The notes under the pieces are model-generated. The model was not told the DNA's origin, ran no database searches, and saw only the letters and a program-made list of their open reading frames with translations. A stretch of 64,000 nt of DNA from Treponema sp. UBA4377. Lineage in GTDB: Bacteria; Spirochaetota; Spirochaetia; Treponematales; Treponemataceae. Below are positions 14,711 to 21,674 of the stretch, piece after piece (the first letter of the stretch is position 1; each line of letters starts with the position of its first letter). The translations under genes and the position numbers were made by a program. The DNA lies in contig DGRX01000013.1 in assembly GCA_002391235.1 (NCBI GenBank), forward strand, positions 81,712 through 145,711. Direction: 5' to 3'.

Positions 14711-15622
14711 TTATGGCCCCTCGAATGTAATATAATCCCAGTTGGGCTGGCGTTCCATCATCAAAAGAAGGCGATCAGCCAAAGTCCTGTAATACTCCGC
14801 CGCCTCTTCGTCCAACGATTCGTCCTTTGAAAATTCTTTCATTTCTGCGGCCATCTTTCTTACAGTGTCGTATGTATAAAGGTTGTAGCCCCACCAGTCA
14901 AATTCAGGTTCAGGATAATTTTTGCAGGTATATTTAATAGAAGTGTCATAATGCGGTTTTAAAAATTGAAGATACAAATAAAACATTACGACATCTTCTT
15001 CAATTGAAATTTCTTCTTCATAACAGCAGAAACAACCCCATGATCCTTCAGAAGAGTCTTTACCCTGTTTTACAGGCATTACCCAAAAACAGGAACCAGT
15101 ATTATGTCCTTCTTCCCAATATGGATCCGTGTAAGCCCTCTGAATTGTTGCATTATTTATAGCCTTTCTTAATGCAGGAAATACTTCTTTTAGATTTTCA
15201 GAAAAACGGAAAACTTCCTTATTATGACGAAGAACATGCTCAAGTGAAGTCGTAAGAACTCTATCATAGTTCTTCAAGCGAACTGCATACGGTTTATTAT
15301 GCTTTTCCGCCATCAGAATGTCATGCAAACTGCCGCCAGATTCTCCGTCCCACAACACAAGCATAAAGTCGCAAGCCTTTGCCATTTCCTCGTTTCGCTT
15401 ATGACAGGCTTTATTGTGATATTTATCATAATCAGGAAGGTATTCAACTACTGGAATATTGTTTTCAATTGCATACTCTTTCGCGATTGAATCCACTCCT
15501 CGCGCGCCGCCTTCTAGAATTGTAATATCCTTAAAACCAGACATATAAATGCATTCATTAATTTCTGAAAAAATCCATTTTTTGTCCGTAATTGTTCGGC
15601 TTCCGCAAATAAATATATTCAT
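14711..15622 (-). CDS. SLOG-domain protein (YspA/DUF2493-like N-terminus)
   Basis: Residues 1-120 form a SLOG (Rossmann-like nucleotide-sensing) domain: MNIFICGSRTITDKK, LEGGARGVDSIAKEYA, a Pro-Asp-Tyr-Lys segment, CHKRNEEMA, and LVLWDGESGG. The remaining 180 residues (two Trp- and Cys-rich stretches, for example WGCFCCYEEEIS and FDWWGYNLYTYD) match nothing I know. SLOG domains bind nucleotides or nucleotide-derived signals and occur in several phage-defence and signalling systems. It is the third gene of the Xre-led operon, followed at once by two phosphoesterases. Confidence 0.75.
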   Translation of the reverse strand: MNIFICGSRTITDKKWIFSEINECIYMSGFKDITILEGGARGVDSIAKEYAIENNIPVVEYLPDYDKYHNKACHKRNEEMAKACDFMLVLWDGESGGSLHDILMAEKHNKPYAVRLKNYDRVLTTSLEHVLRHNKEVFRFSENLKEVFPALRKAINNATIQRAYTDPYWEEGHNTGSCFWVMPVKQGKDSSEGSWGCFCCYEEEISIEEDVVMFYLYLQFLKPHYDTSIKYTCKNYPEPEFDWWGYNLYTYDTVRKMAAEMKEFSKDESLDEEAAEYYRTLADRLLLMMERQPNWDYITFEGP

Positions 15623-16076
15623 AAGGCCCCGTCCTTTAACGCAAGAAAGTTAAATAAGTTTTCTTGAACATTTTCCACATGCTGCAAATCCTCGTCAATC
15701 AAAAACTCGTCTGGCAGCGAGCCGCTTTTGTCTTCAAACGGAGCGGCGTATTTTAAGACGCAGTTTTTGGAAGAAGTTTTTTCACTTCAACTGCAAGGGC
15801 GATTCCTCGTTTGTGAAAATCACGCCAATCAAAAGTTTTGGCCAAATCTTCCGGCGTTGTTTCTCCAGATTCGCAAGGGGCAAGCGCTTGAAAGACAAAT
15901 AAAGAGAGCCACTCTTTGAGTTCCGGCATATTGAGGTCTATGTCGCGCCCCGGCAAGGTCAGATGTTCGTCGTCGCCTATGCAGAATCCCCGTTCCTCGT
16001 CGCCTTCGTTGTCGTTCCAAAACAGGGCGTTCGCGTCAGGTTCCATTTTTATCAAATATGGCTTGCATTCCTTCAT
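15619..16076 (-). pseudogene. Unknown acidic protein with an apparent frameshift
   Basis: The first frame (16076 to 15753, 107 aa, starting MKECKPYLIKMEPDANALFWND) ends prematurely at a stop after LLPKTAS. A second frame entered at the nearby CCAAAAACTGC continues with LKYAAPFEDKSGSLPDEF and LIDEDLQHVENV and ends in a TGA that overlaps the SLOG start codon (ATGA), as expected for an intact operon. I therefore read one gene of about 150 codons broken by a one-base slip, or a slippage site. Its start overlaps the Xre stop by four bases. No known domain. Confidence 0.5.
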
Positions 16077-16369
16077 TCAAACTCTTCCTTTTTCTCATAT
16101 TCAATCGTAACGAAATCCGTGGCCAAAAGGTCGTCAACTTTGACTCCAAGAATATAGGCAAGGGCGACAAGGTTGTCAAGCGTGGGCAAGTTCCTGCCGG
16201 AGAACCAATTGTACATTGTCTGGACATAGGGAAAGCCAAGCATTGCGGCAACGCGATGAAGGGTGACGCATTTTTGTTTCATGAGACGCTTGATTTTTTT
16301 TCCAGTTCCCTCTATGCTAAGAACCGGTTTGCAAAAAACAGCTTTCATCGCTTTGTCCAACAAGCGCAT
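16073..16369 (-). CDS. Xre-family helix-turn-helix regulator
   Basis: This small protein (98 aa from the first ATG; MKAVFCKPV 7 codons in is an alternative start) is one HTH domain: GTGKKIKRLMKQKCVTLHRVAAMLGFPYVQTMYNWFSGRNLPTLDNLVALAYILGVKVDDLL. A close relative is at 27474. It heads the operon with the SLOG gene and two phosphoesterases and diverges from the dual-HTH gene at 16427. A minus-strand TTTAATGACA promoter lies in the shared intergenic region. It probably represses both directions. Confidence 0.8.
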   Translation of the reverse strand: MRLLDKAMKAVFCKPVLSIEGTGKKIKRLMKQKCVTLHRVAAMLGFPYVQTMYNWFSGRNLPTLDNLVALAYILGVKVDDLLATDFVTIEYEKKEEFE

Positions 16370-16426
16370 TTTACAGCATGTCTGTAACTCTTGTCATTAA
16401 ACTAAAAATGTAATACCATTTAAGAC

Positions 16427-17245
16427 ATGAAAGCCAAGTTTCTTGTTCCGGAGATTGACACAAAAAGATGGGCCGAAGACTTTAAGGAACAGATTCGGCT
16501 TTATGATTTAAAGTCAAAGAACTTAAAAGACATAAGCGCGTGGCCAAATTCCGAACAAAGAATTAACAAGTTCAAAAACGGCGCGATACCTACGATAGAT
16601 TCTTTTTTGGCGCTTTGCAGGTTTTTCAACAGGCCGCCTGATGTTCTTTTACGCCCAATTCACAAATGGGTTGAGTGCGAGATTGACCGCTCGATTGACG
16701 ACTTTTTGCCATTCCGGATTTTAGGACAATACGAAGGAACTTATTATATCGTTCCCAATTATAAAGTTTATGACAGCTGCGCCGAATTTATTCTCGGGGA
16801 AAAAATCAAGAGCCTTAAAAAAGAGCCGGATCCCGCTCGGTATTCAGACTATCATCAGCGGGGGACCAAGTATGACTTGGACAACCGCGTCGTAGAGGGA
16901 AAAATAATTTATCATTTTCCTTCTCTGAATGAGGAAAAAACTTCCGCCAAAATTTTTTCTATTTTGGAGAAGCGCGGCCTGTCCAACAAGCAAGTCCAAA
17001 CTCTGCTAGGCTTGAGCCCCCAGTCGCTGGCAAACAGAAAAAAGGTGAGGCAGGCGTGGACAATCAAGGACATTTACAAATTGTCATGGATTTTGAACCT
17101 AAGGTTTGAAGACCTGCTGGAAATAGATTACCTCGACAAGAAAACCACCCGAAAATCTCTTTTTGACCCGATTGTTTTCATAATGCATTATGAGCCTAGA
17201 AAGAAAAAGGCTCCCGCCAAAAAGCCCGCTCGCCACGATGATTAA
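16427..17245 (+). CDS. Unknown protein with N- and C-terminal HTH domains (paralogue 1)
   Basis: This 272-aa protein opens with MKAKFLVPEIDTKRWAEDFK. Residues 25-75 (LKDISAWPNSEQRINKFKNGAIPTIDSFLALCRFF) look like a Cro/Xre HTH. Residues 185-240 (LSNKQVQTLLGLSPQSLANRKKVRQAWTIKDIYKLSWILNLRFEDLL) look like another. The middle has no recognised fold; the Lys/Pro-rich tail may bind DNA. The paralogue at 26664 shares both domains. Each lies next to a small Xre gene, here divergent. There is no clear ribosome-binding site. Confidence 0.7.
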   Translation: MKAKFLVPEIDTKRWAEDFKEQIRLYDLKSKNLKDISAWPNSEQRINKFKNGAIPTIDSFLALCRFFNRPPDVLLRPIHKWVECEIDRSIDDFLPFRILGQYEGTYYIVPNYKVYDSCAEFILGEKIKSLKKEPDPARYSDYHQRGTKYDLDNRVVEGKIIYHFPSLNEEKTSAKIFSILEKRGLSNKQVQTLLGLSPQSLANRKKVRQAWTIKDIYKLSWILNLRFEDLLEIDYLDKKTTRKSLFDPIVFIMHYEPRKKKAPAKKPARHDD

Positions 17246-17258
17246 ATACAAATTGATA

Positions 17259-17326
17259 TTACTCACGCTGTGTAATTTCTTTACACAACATGTTTAATGA
17301 CAATCCCCCTCTTGAGGCATTATTAT
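17259..17326 (+). promoter_or_regulatory. Operator palindrome and promoter before the 17362 gene
   Basis: TTACTCACGCTGTGTAA (17259-17275) is the third copy of the island operator. It is followed by TTTAATGACA (17293-17302) and a TATTAT -10 box (17321-17326), the plus-strand form of the island promoter. Confidence 0.5.
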
Positions 17327-17361
17327 AGGGGCACTGTACTTATAAAAATCAGGAGGTTTTT

Positions 17362-17559
17362 ATGTTTGTTGGAGGAATTGTTCTAATAATTATTGGAATA
17401 ATTGGAAGGCTTTTTGCGTCAGTGACTCATATCACTGACACCACTGCAAAAGCGATGGGCTGGATAGCCTTGAACAAGATTGTGGGCTTTTTAAGTTGGT
17501 TTATGCTGGTAATTGGCGGGATGCTTGTTTTTCTCGCGATTATGTCAGGGGCGGTTTGA
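17362..17559 (+). CDS. Small membrane protein with two transmembrane helices
   Basis: This 65-aa product is almost all membrane: helix 1 GGIVLIIIGIIGRLFASV, a short polar loop with THITDTTAKAMG, then helix 2 GFLSWFMLVIGGMLVFLAI. AGGAGG sits six bases before the ATG, one of the best ribosome-binding sites in the island. No relative recognised. The size and topology would suit a holin-like, toxin-like or regulatory peptide, but nothing shows this. Confidence 0.6.
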   Translation: MFVGGIVLIIIGIIGRLFASVTHITDTTAKAMGWIALNKIVGFLSWFMLVIGGMLVFLAIMSGAV

Positions 17560-17561
17560 CT

Positions 17562-17789
17562 TTAGCCGCGGACAAGCTGCATGGCGTAATCCCAGTCTAT
17601 GACCAACGGCAACTTGTCCGTGTCTTTTACAAGGCTGATTGAAAAGTCAGCGCCTTGCCCGGTGATATAATGCATTTTGATTGTGTCGCCTGTTTTAATT
17701 TTTATATAAAGCGAGTCTTCCGGAAAACAATCGGACTCATGAATTTGATAGTCGCTGAGAAAGAAAAACAATCGTTCCAAAACGCTCAT
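17562..17789 (-). CDS. Unknown protein, probably 5'-truncated
   Basis: From the ATG at 17789 the frame gives 75 aa (MSVLERLFFFLSDYQIHESDCF onward, ending MQLVRG). The same frame stays open upstream to 17911 and reads like protein (DIEYADWQNIVPQEWIDEAAAEGN), but has no start codon there. An ATG at 17914 is in another frame. The gene may have lost its start by a small indel. No domain recognised. Confidence 0.45.
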   Translation of the reverse strand: MSVLERLFFFLSDYQIHESDCFPEDSLYIKIKTGDTIKMHYITGQGADFSISLVKDTDKLPLVIDWDYAMQLVRG

Positions 17790-17925
17790 CGTGTCAAAAT
17801 ATTTTTGGAGCGCATTGTTCGCGTTTCCTTCTGCTGCGGCCTCATCAATCCATTCTTGCGGAACGATGTTCTGCCAATCGGCGTATTCAATGTCGTCCGT
17901 ATATAATGAACCATTTCAAAAAGTG

Positions 17926-17947
17926 TGACAAGAACAGTGACAGTAAA
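17926..17947 (+). repeat. Arm-like repeat relic
   Basis: TGACAAGAACAGTGACAGTAAAATC resembles the integrase arm sites at the island ends (TGACAGCA repeated, then AAAT). A closer copy is at 18746-18770. These may mark ends of older insertions nested in the island. Confidence 0.3.
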
Positions 17948-17976
17948 ATCAAGAATAAAAACTCAATAATCTCGCT

Positions 17977-18381
17977 TTATTCCCTTGTCCAATCCTCAAC
18001 TTTTATCCAAGGAATGCGGGCAAATTCATCATAGTTATTTGTAACGACAGTAAGATTTCTTGTCATTGCCTGGGCGGCAATTTGTATGTCGTAAGGGCCG
18101 ATTGGTTTCCCTTCCTTTTCAAGGTAAGCCCTTATCAAGCCATAGGCTTCCGTGTCTTCTGTTGTAAAATCTATTATGTTGTTGAAATCGGCGCAAAAAT
18201 TTAATAACGCCTGGCGGTTCTTTTCTCTGTTCTGGCTTTTAGAAGCTCCATATCCCATCTCCGCAATTGTGACAGAGGAGAGAAACAGTTCTTCGCTGTT
18301 AGATGAGAGAATTTTCTTCGTAAGATTTGGGAACTTATTCTTTATCAAGAAAATGCAGATGTTCGTGTCCAATAGGTGCAT
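17977..18381 (-). CDS. vapC: VapC-type PIN-domain toxin
   Basis: PIN-domain ribonuclease of a type II toxin-antitoxin pair. The acidic residues are visible: Asp in MHLLDTNICIFLIK, Glu in SSVTIAEMGYG, Asp in IGPYDIQIAAQA, and the final TNNYDEFARI. The length of 134 aa is normal. Its start overlaps the VapB stop by one base. In this family the toxin cleaves initiator tRNA or rRNA; the target here is unknown. Confidence 0.92.
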   Translation of the reverse strand: MHLLDTNICIFLIKNKFPNLTKKILSSNSEELFLSSVTIAEMGYGASKSQNREKNRQALLNFCADFNNIIDFTTEDTEAYGLIRAYLEKEGKPIGPYDIQIAAQAMTRNLTVVTNNYDEFARIPWIKVEDWTRE

Positions 18382-18611
18382 TAGAATTCTTCCCTTGACT
18401 CAAGCTTTGGTTGATTCCTTCCTGCTGACATAAAATCATCCGTAAACTCCGAAAGGCTTTTCTTAAGATTTTCCCAGGGGCGATTCCGTGGATATAGAAT
18501 TATTGTTGTTCCAATTTTTTTTATGAACATTTCAGAGTGGTCAATATGATATTCCTTGGGAATTCTTACAGCCTGGCTGTTTCCGCTTGTGAATACTTTA
18601 GTAGCGTACAT
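18381..18611 (-). CDS. vapB: VapB-type antitoxin (AbrB-like)
   Basis: The ATG at 18611 has AGGAGG upstream and gives MYATKVFTSGNSQAVRIPKEYHI, the swapped-hairpin AbrB fold of VapB antitoxins, followed by a C-terminal toxin-binding tail (WENLKKSLSEFTDDFM). 76 aa. It is coupled to vapC. A frame extending further upstream is not needed. Confidence 0.9.
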   Translation of the reverse strand: MYATKVFTSGNSQAVRIPKEYHIDHSEMFIKKIGTTIILYPRNRPWENLKKSLSEFTDDFMSAGRNQPKLESREEF

Positions 18612-18629
18612 AGAGAACCTCCTTTTAAT

Positions 18630-18659
18630 AGTATATACACAAGTATTTACATTTGTCAA
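18630..18659 (-). promoter_or_regulatory. vapBC promoter
   Basis: Minus strand: TTGACA, 18-base spacer, TATACT, 19 bases before the vapB ATG. The spacer ends in TTGTGTATATAC, part of a weak palindrome where VapBC complexes usually bind. Confidence 0.6.
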
Positions 18660-18745
18660 GAAAAATATAATCCGTTTCCATTTTTGTTCGAGTGCGCACG
18701 AAAGGAAGGAAACGGAGGAAATGCCCCTTGCTTTCAAAAAGCGTG

Positions 18746-18770
18746 ACAGTAGAAGTGACAGCAAAATCGA
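18746..18770 (+). repeat. Arm-like repeat relic next to tRNA-like element 1
   Basis: TGACAGTAGAAG then TGACAGCAAAATC, the same spacing as the left-arm repeat at 10316. It lies 20 bases from the tRNA-like element, as if it were the remnant of another attachment site. Confidence 0.35.
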
Positions 18771-18789
18771 GAATAAAATCAGAAAAAAA

Positions 18790-18879
18790 CGTTGTTACGG
18801 CGGGAGTCGAACCCGCAATATCAGCTCTTCGGTTTACAAAGAACTGCCCGCTACCGTGTTGCGACCATCAATAACAACG
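18790..18879 (-). ncRNA. tRNA-like element 1
   Basis: Read on the minus strand: CGTTGTTA at the 5' end pairs with TAACAACG at the 3' end. A perfect T arm GCGGG-TTCGACT-CCCGC and a D-arm-like CGC-AACACGGTA-GCG are present. The middle stem GTTCTTT/GAAGAGC holds loop GTAAACC, which is not a normal anticodon loop. It ends in T7. A second copy is at 32957. It is directly joined to the three-stem element C. Confidence 0.55.
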
Positions 18880-18976
18880 GGAAGCGGCGGATGCCATAAA
18901 AGCTGTAACGGCAAGTTATGGCTACAAGCCTGAGCGCTCTTTTCTCCGCGGACAGGCGGGTGCCGCCATTGCTTCC
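18880..18976 (-). ncRNA. 97-nt three-stem element, copy C
   Basis: Arms GGAAGCGGCGG / CCGCC-ATT-GCTTCC, inner GCCATAA/TTATGGC. It is nearly identical to copy A but adjoins tRNA-like element 1 without a gap. On the minus strand it lies after a terminator-like hairpin (CGGCAAGA/TCTTGCCG plus T7). Confidence 0.6.
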
Positions 18977-19047
18977 AAAAAAACGGCAAGACAAAAATCT
19001 TGCCGACGTTGCCCAAGTTAGCGGATTTCTCCGTTGTTCCCCCGGCG
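18977..19047 (-). ncRNA. Short RNA with GAAA tetraloop, copy 1
   Basis: The minus-strand promoter TTTAATGACA-N17-TATATT (19054-19082) would give an RNA with hairpin CGGA-GAAA-TCCG and terminator CGGCAAGA-TTTTTG-TCTTGCCG followed by T7. The second copy is at 19311-19380. Confidence 0.5.
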
Positions 19048-19053
19048 CCTTCC

Positions 19054-19126
19054 AATATAGCGCGCGTCCGCGTTTTTGTCATTAAAGTAATACTTTATTG
19101 ACAACTTCTTCTTTTTAGCTTACACT
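19054..19126. promoter_or_regulatory. Bidirectional palindromic promoter
   Basis: Centre TGTCATTAAAG-N6-CTTTATTGACA. Leftward: TGACA, 17 bases, TATATT. Rightward: TTGACA (19098-19103), 17 bases, TACACT (19121-19126). The rightward half drives a hairpin sRNA. Confidence 0.7.
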
Positions 19127-19131
19127 TAAAG

Positions 19132-19199
19132 AGCCTTGAGTGGCCGACCATGGGGGCAATAGTAGCCCTTTTCCGATTGACCACTTGAGGATTTTTTTT
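19132..19199 (+). ncRNA. Hairpin sRNA family, copy 1
   Basis: It starts about six bases after the -10 box. Outer stem CCTTGAGTGG/CCACTTGAGG, inner stem GGGC/GCCC, loop AATAGTA, then T8. A second terminator-like hairpin (TTGCCCAA/TTGGGCAA plus T9) follows at 19198-19239. Confidence 0.65.
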
Positions 19200-19241
19200 G
19201 CCCAATCGACTGTATGATATCGTTGGGCAATTTTTTTTTGC

Positions 19242-19310
19242 AAAAAAAGGAGCCAAGAAAACCCAATATGCCGCGCTCTTATTACGCGGTGTTTTGATTT
19301 TCTTGGCTCA
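19242..19310 (-). ncRNA. Hairpin sRNA family, copy 2 (minus strand)
   Basis: Minus strand: outer stem AGCCAAGAAAA/TTTTCTTGGCT, inner stem CCGCG(T)/(G)CGCGG, loop AATAAGA, then CC and T7. Almost every stem base differs from copy 1 but the pairing is kept. No separate promoter is seen; the GAAA-type RNA upstream may read into it. Confidence 0.6.
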
Positions 19311-19380
19311 TAAAACGGCAAGACAAAAATCTTGCCGCAAACACCCGAGTTGGCGGATTTCTCCGGTGCTCCCCCGGCAT
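19311..19380 (-). ncRNA. Short RNA with GAAA tetraloop, copy 2
   Basis: Same layout as 18977-19047: CGGA-GAAA-TCCG hairpin and CGGCAAGA/TCTTGCCG terminator. Promoter TTTAATGACA... wait-free spacing of 17 bases to TATATT at 19386-19391. Confidence 0.5.
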
Positions 19381-19385
19381 CTTCC

Positions 19386-19427
19386 AATATAGCGCGCGTC
19401 TGGGTTTTTGTCATTAAAGTTCTGCTT
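19386..19427 (-). promoter_or_regulatory. Palindromic promoter at the ATPase 3' end
   Basis: Minus-strand TGACA (within TGTCATTAAAG), 17 bases, TATATT. The opposite arm CTTTAATGCGC contains the TAA stop of the upstream ATPase gene, so the gene ends inside the next promoter. Confidence 0.6.
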
Positions 19428-20797
19428 TAATGCGCGAACCGTGTTATCGTGTCTTCGATGGAATAGCCGCTGTCATTGGAATTGTTGTAAATGTCAATTA
19501 AAAAATATGAAATATCCAGCGCTGTCGTTTTTGAATCCATGTCGCATTTTCCATCGCAAAGAGTGGCAGAAAAAGCAATCTTGCCAAAATTTTCTTCTAT
19601 GCAATCCGCAAGGGGCTTTGTCTCAAGTTGCCCCGAATGGTTGATTTCAAAAGCGAAAGTCTTTTTTTCTTTTCTGTCGCAAATGATTAAAATCGCGATG
19701 TCCTCATAGCCTTTGGATTTTGCCAACACTCTTGCGACGCGCCATCTGTACAGTTTTGTATATCCCAAGTCTTCGCAATAGTCGCCCTTTTTCTCCAGCA
19801 TTTTGAATGCGTCCGCTATTACGAATTGTTCTAGAATTTTTTCATAAGCGCGCTCGCGGCTGTTGTTCAAACTTGCGAAGTACATTCCTGGATTTGAAAG
19901 CACCTCAAGACGATGGCAGCTTTTGTTCTCTTTTGGGTTGTCGAGGTTCACACGCAAGGTTTCTATGGGAAGTTCAAGTATCACATCCATTTCTTTTAGA
20001 AGCTTGTGAACTGTTTCATAAATCCGTTCCGAATATGAGTTGTAGAAATCGTCCAGCCCAATATTTTGAATGTAAAAATTTATAATCGTGCGAATCGCGT
20101 TTTCGGCCTCTTTTCTTTTGCAAGGATTTTTCAAATCGAGCGGGTAGCAATGCGGGCCTTTGTCGCTTTTTTCAACCGACTTTATGAAATTATCGACGAT
20201 GCAAGATTCGATGTATTCTTTTGTTGACTGTTTTGTTTCAAAAGGATTTTGCTTTGACAGCGCGCATCCATGTTTGATGTAATGGTCGATGGAACTGTTG
20301 CCTCTAATTCTTGCGAATTCCGCAAACGGCATGTATGTTGTATGAACAATTTCGATTCTGTCATACAAGCTTGAATGCGACGCAAGCGACAGCCCCAAAG
20401 ACTCTGTTCCCGACACGACAATTCTGGCGTTTTTTAAGTCAACTAAATTGTCTGAAAGAACTTCCGCCAAAATTTGGAATTTGTCGGTAAGAGTTATCTC
20501 GTCAATAAAAAAATATTTTTTTCCGCTTGCGATTGACTCTCTTAAAAATTCCACAATCCGGCGAAAATTGGATTCTTTTTCACAAGTGATGAAAACGGAT
20601 TTTTTTCTTTCTTCGTCTGGAATGGAAAGAGCCGCTTGCTTCATAAGCGTTGTTTTTCCTGTTCTTTTAAGCCCAAAAACGCCGCAAATTCGTTTTTGGT
20701 TTTCACTGCGCAAGTAATTAACAATCTTGGAAAGACAATCTCGCTTTTGAGGAAATTCATCTTTTATTTTGGAAATGTCAGTGGACCTAAAATCCAT
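19427..20797 (-). CDS. AAA-type ATPase (DUF4143-like family)
   Basis: This 456-aa protein has Walker A GLKRTGKTTL (residues about 42-51), Walker B KKYFFIDEIT (about 92-101) and sensor-like VVSGTESLG, then a variable helical half and a C-terminal region with AFEINHSG, as in the archaeal-type ATPases annotated AAA_14/DUF4143. Function is unknown in most; some sit in mobile islands and may act as NTPase switches. It is a single-gene cassette whose leader carries two related hairpins, and its stop lies in the next promoter. Confidence 0.75.
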   Translation of the reverse strand: MDFRSTDISKIKDEFPQKRDCLSKIVNYLRSENQKRICGVFGLKRTGKTTLMKQAALSIPDEERKKSVFITCEKESNFRRIVEFLRESIASGKKYFFIDEITLTDKFQILAEVLSDNLVDLKNARIVVSGTESLGLSLASHSSLYDRIEIVHTTYMPFAEFARIRGNSSIDHYIKHGCALSKQNPFETKQSTKEYIESCIVDNFIKSVEKSDKGPHCYPLDLKNPCKRKEAENAIRTIINFYIQNIGLDDFYNSYSERIYETVHKLLKEMDVILELPIETLRVNLDNPKENKSCHRLEVLSNPGMYFASLNNSRERAYEKILEQFVIADAFKMLEKKGDYCEDLGYTKLYRWRVARVLAKSKGYEDIAILIICDRKEKKTFAFEINHSGQLETKPLADCIEENFGKIAFSATLCDGKCDMDSKTTALDISYFLIDIYNNSNDSGYSIEDTITRFAH

Positions 20798-20808
20798 AAT
20801 TTCTTTTT

Positions 20809-20839
20809 GGCGGACAGGCGGGTGCCGCCATTGCTTCCA
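20809..20839 (-). repeat. Partial three-stem element (one arm)
   Basis: Only the GGCGGACAGGCGGGTGCCGCC portion with GCTTCC is left, in the ATPase leader. It is probably a deletion relic of a full 97-bp element. Confidence 0.45.
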
Positions 20840-20846
20840 AAAAAAT

Positions 20847-20962
20847 AAACTTTTGAAGAAGCGGGAGCGCTCTATATGCGAGTCTCAAATCCTCAAAAGT
20901 TTATGCCGAGGGCGTTAAGTGTGGTTACGCTCTATATGCGAGTTAGCACACTTAACGCTCTC
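20847..20962 (-). ncRNA. Two leader hairpins with shared TATATGCGAG loop
   Basis: Hairpin 1 (20847-20902) has arms AAACTTTTGA/TCAAAAGTTT; hairpin 2 (20908-20962) has arms GAG-GCGTTAAGTGTG/CACACTTAACGC-CTC. Both contain GCTCTATATGCGAG at the tip. A third relative is at 29160-29216. They lie between the minus-strand promoter at 20973 and the ATPase start, so they are leader RNA. Confidence 0.5.
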
Positions 20963-20972
20963 GACAGGATTG

Positions 20973-21045
20973 ATTATAGCGCGCGTCTGGGTTTTTGTCA
21001 TTAAAGTTCTGCTTTAATGCGCGAACTGGCGGCGCGCGATATAAT
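20973..21045. promoter_or_regulatory. Bidirectional palindromic promoter
   Basis: Leftward TTTAATGACA-N17-TATAAT serves the ATPase; rightward TTTAATGCGC-N17-TATAAT (21040-21045) serves the 21053 gene. Both arms keep the same 17-base spacing although one -35 region is GACA and the other GCGC. Confidence 0.65.
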
Positions 21046-21052
21046 TACAAAT

Positions 21053-21643
21053 ATGGGCGTTGACATTTTATATTATGTGGACCATGACTTGCCGACGGAT
21101 TGCGCGCAAAGTTTTTTGGCTGAATTTAACAAGCGCGCCGGAGCTGACGGCAAATGGCGAATTATTGGCGGTTGGGCTGACGGTTCGTTAGAAAAGCAAT
21201 TTCCAAATCCGGGCGGAGACATACATATTTATAAGACTTGCGGCGATTCAGAGATTGAGTTGGAATTTGAAAAAAACACATTGCTGATTCGAAAATTGCC
21301 CGGCTGGACGGATAAAGTGGATTTTTGCAGATGGCATACAATGAACGATTTCTTTGCTCAGAATGTCGATTATGCCAAGGAATGGAAAGAAAATCTTGTT
21401 TCGTTAATCAAAGAAAATCTTGCGCAAGTGTTCCATCCAACAAAAGTGATTCTTTTAAAGGACAGTTCCAGCTACGAGCATGAAACGTTGGGCGGCGAAA
21501 ACCTTGAGGAGGAGGGCGGCACGATAGAAGAAGCCCTCGCGCTCAATTCAACCTTTGAAGAGCCGTGCGCCGTTTTGAAAAACGACGAGGCCTTTGGCCA
21601 CTCGAAGGATTTACGCCAGCCGATATACGTTTTTGATTTGTGA
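21053..21643 (+). CDS. Unknown protein of 196 aa
   Basis: I start at MGVDILYYVDHDLP (21053), seven bases after a TATAAT box and without a Shine-Dalgarno, which implies a leaderless message; an upstream ATG would lie before the transcription start. The protein is acidic with Trp-rich stretches (WRIIGGWADGSLEKQFP, GWTDKVDFCRWHTMNDFF) and an acidic EEEGGTIEEA segment. No family recognised. It converges on the 21675 phosphoesterase. Confidence 0.6.
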   Translation: MGVDILYYVDHDLPTDCAQSFLAEFNKRAGADGKWRIIGGWADGSLEKQFPNPGGDIHIYKTCGDSEIELEFEKNTLLIRKLPGWTDKVDFCRWHTMNDFFAQNVDYAKEWKENLVSLIKENLAQVFHPTKVILLKDSSSYEHETLGGENLEEEGGTIEEALALNSTFEEPCAVLKNDEAFGHSKDLRQPIYVFDL

Positions 21644-21674
21644 AAGATGTCCTTGCCGCCAAGGCCGCAGCTCT

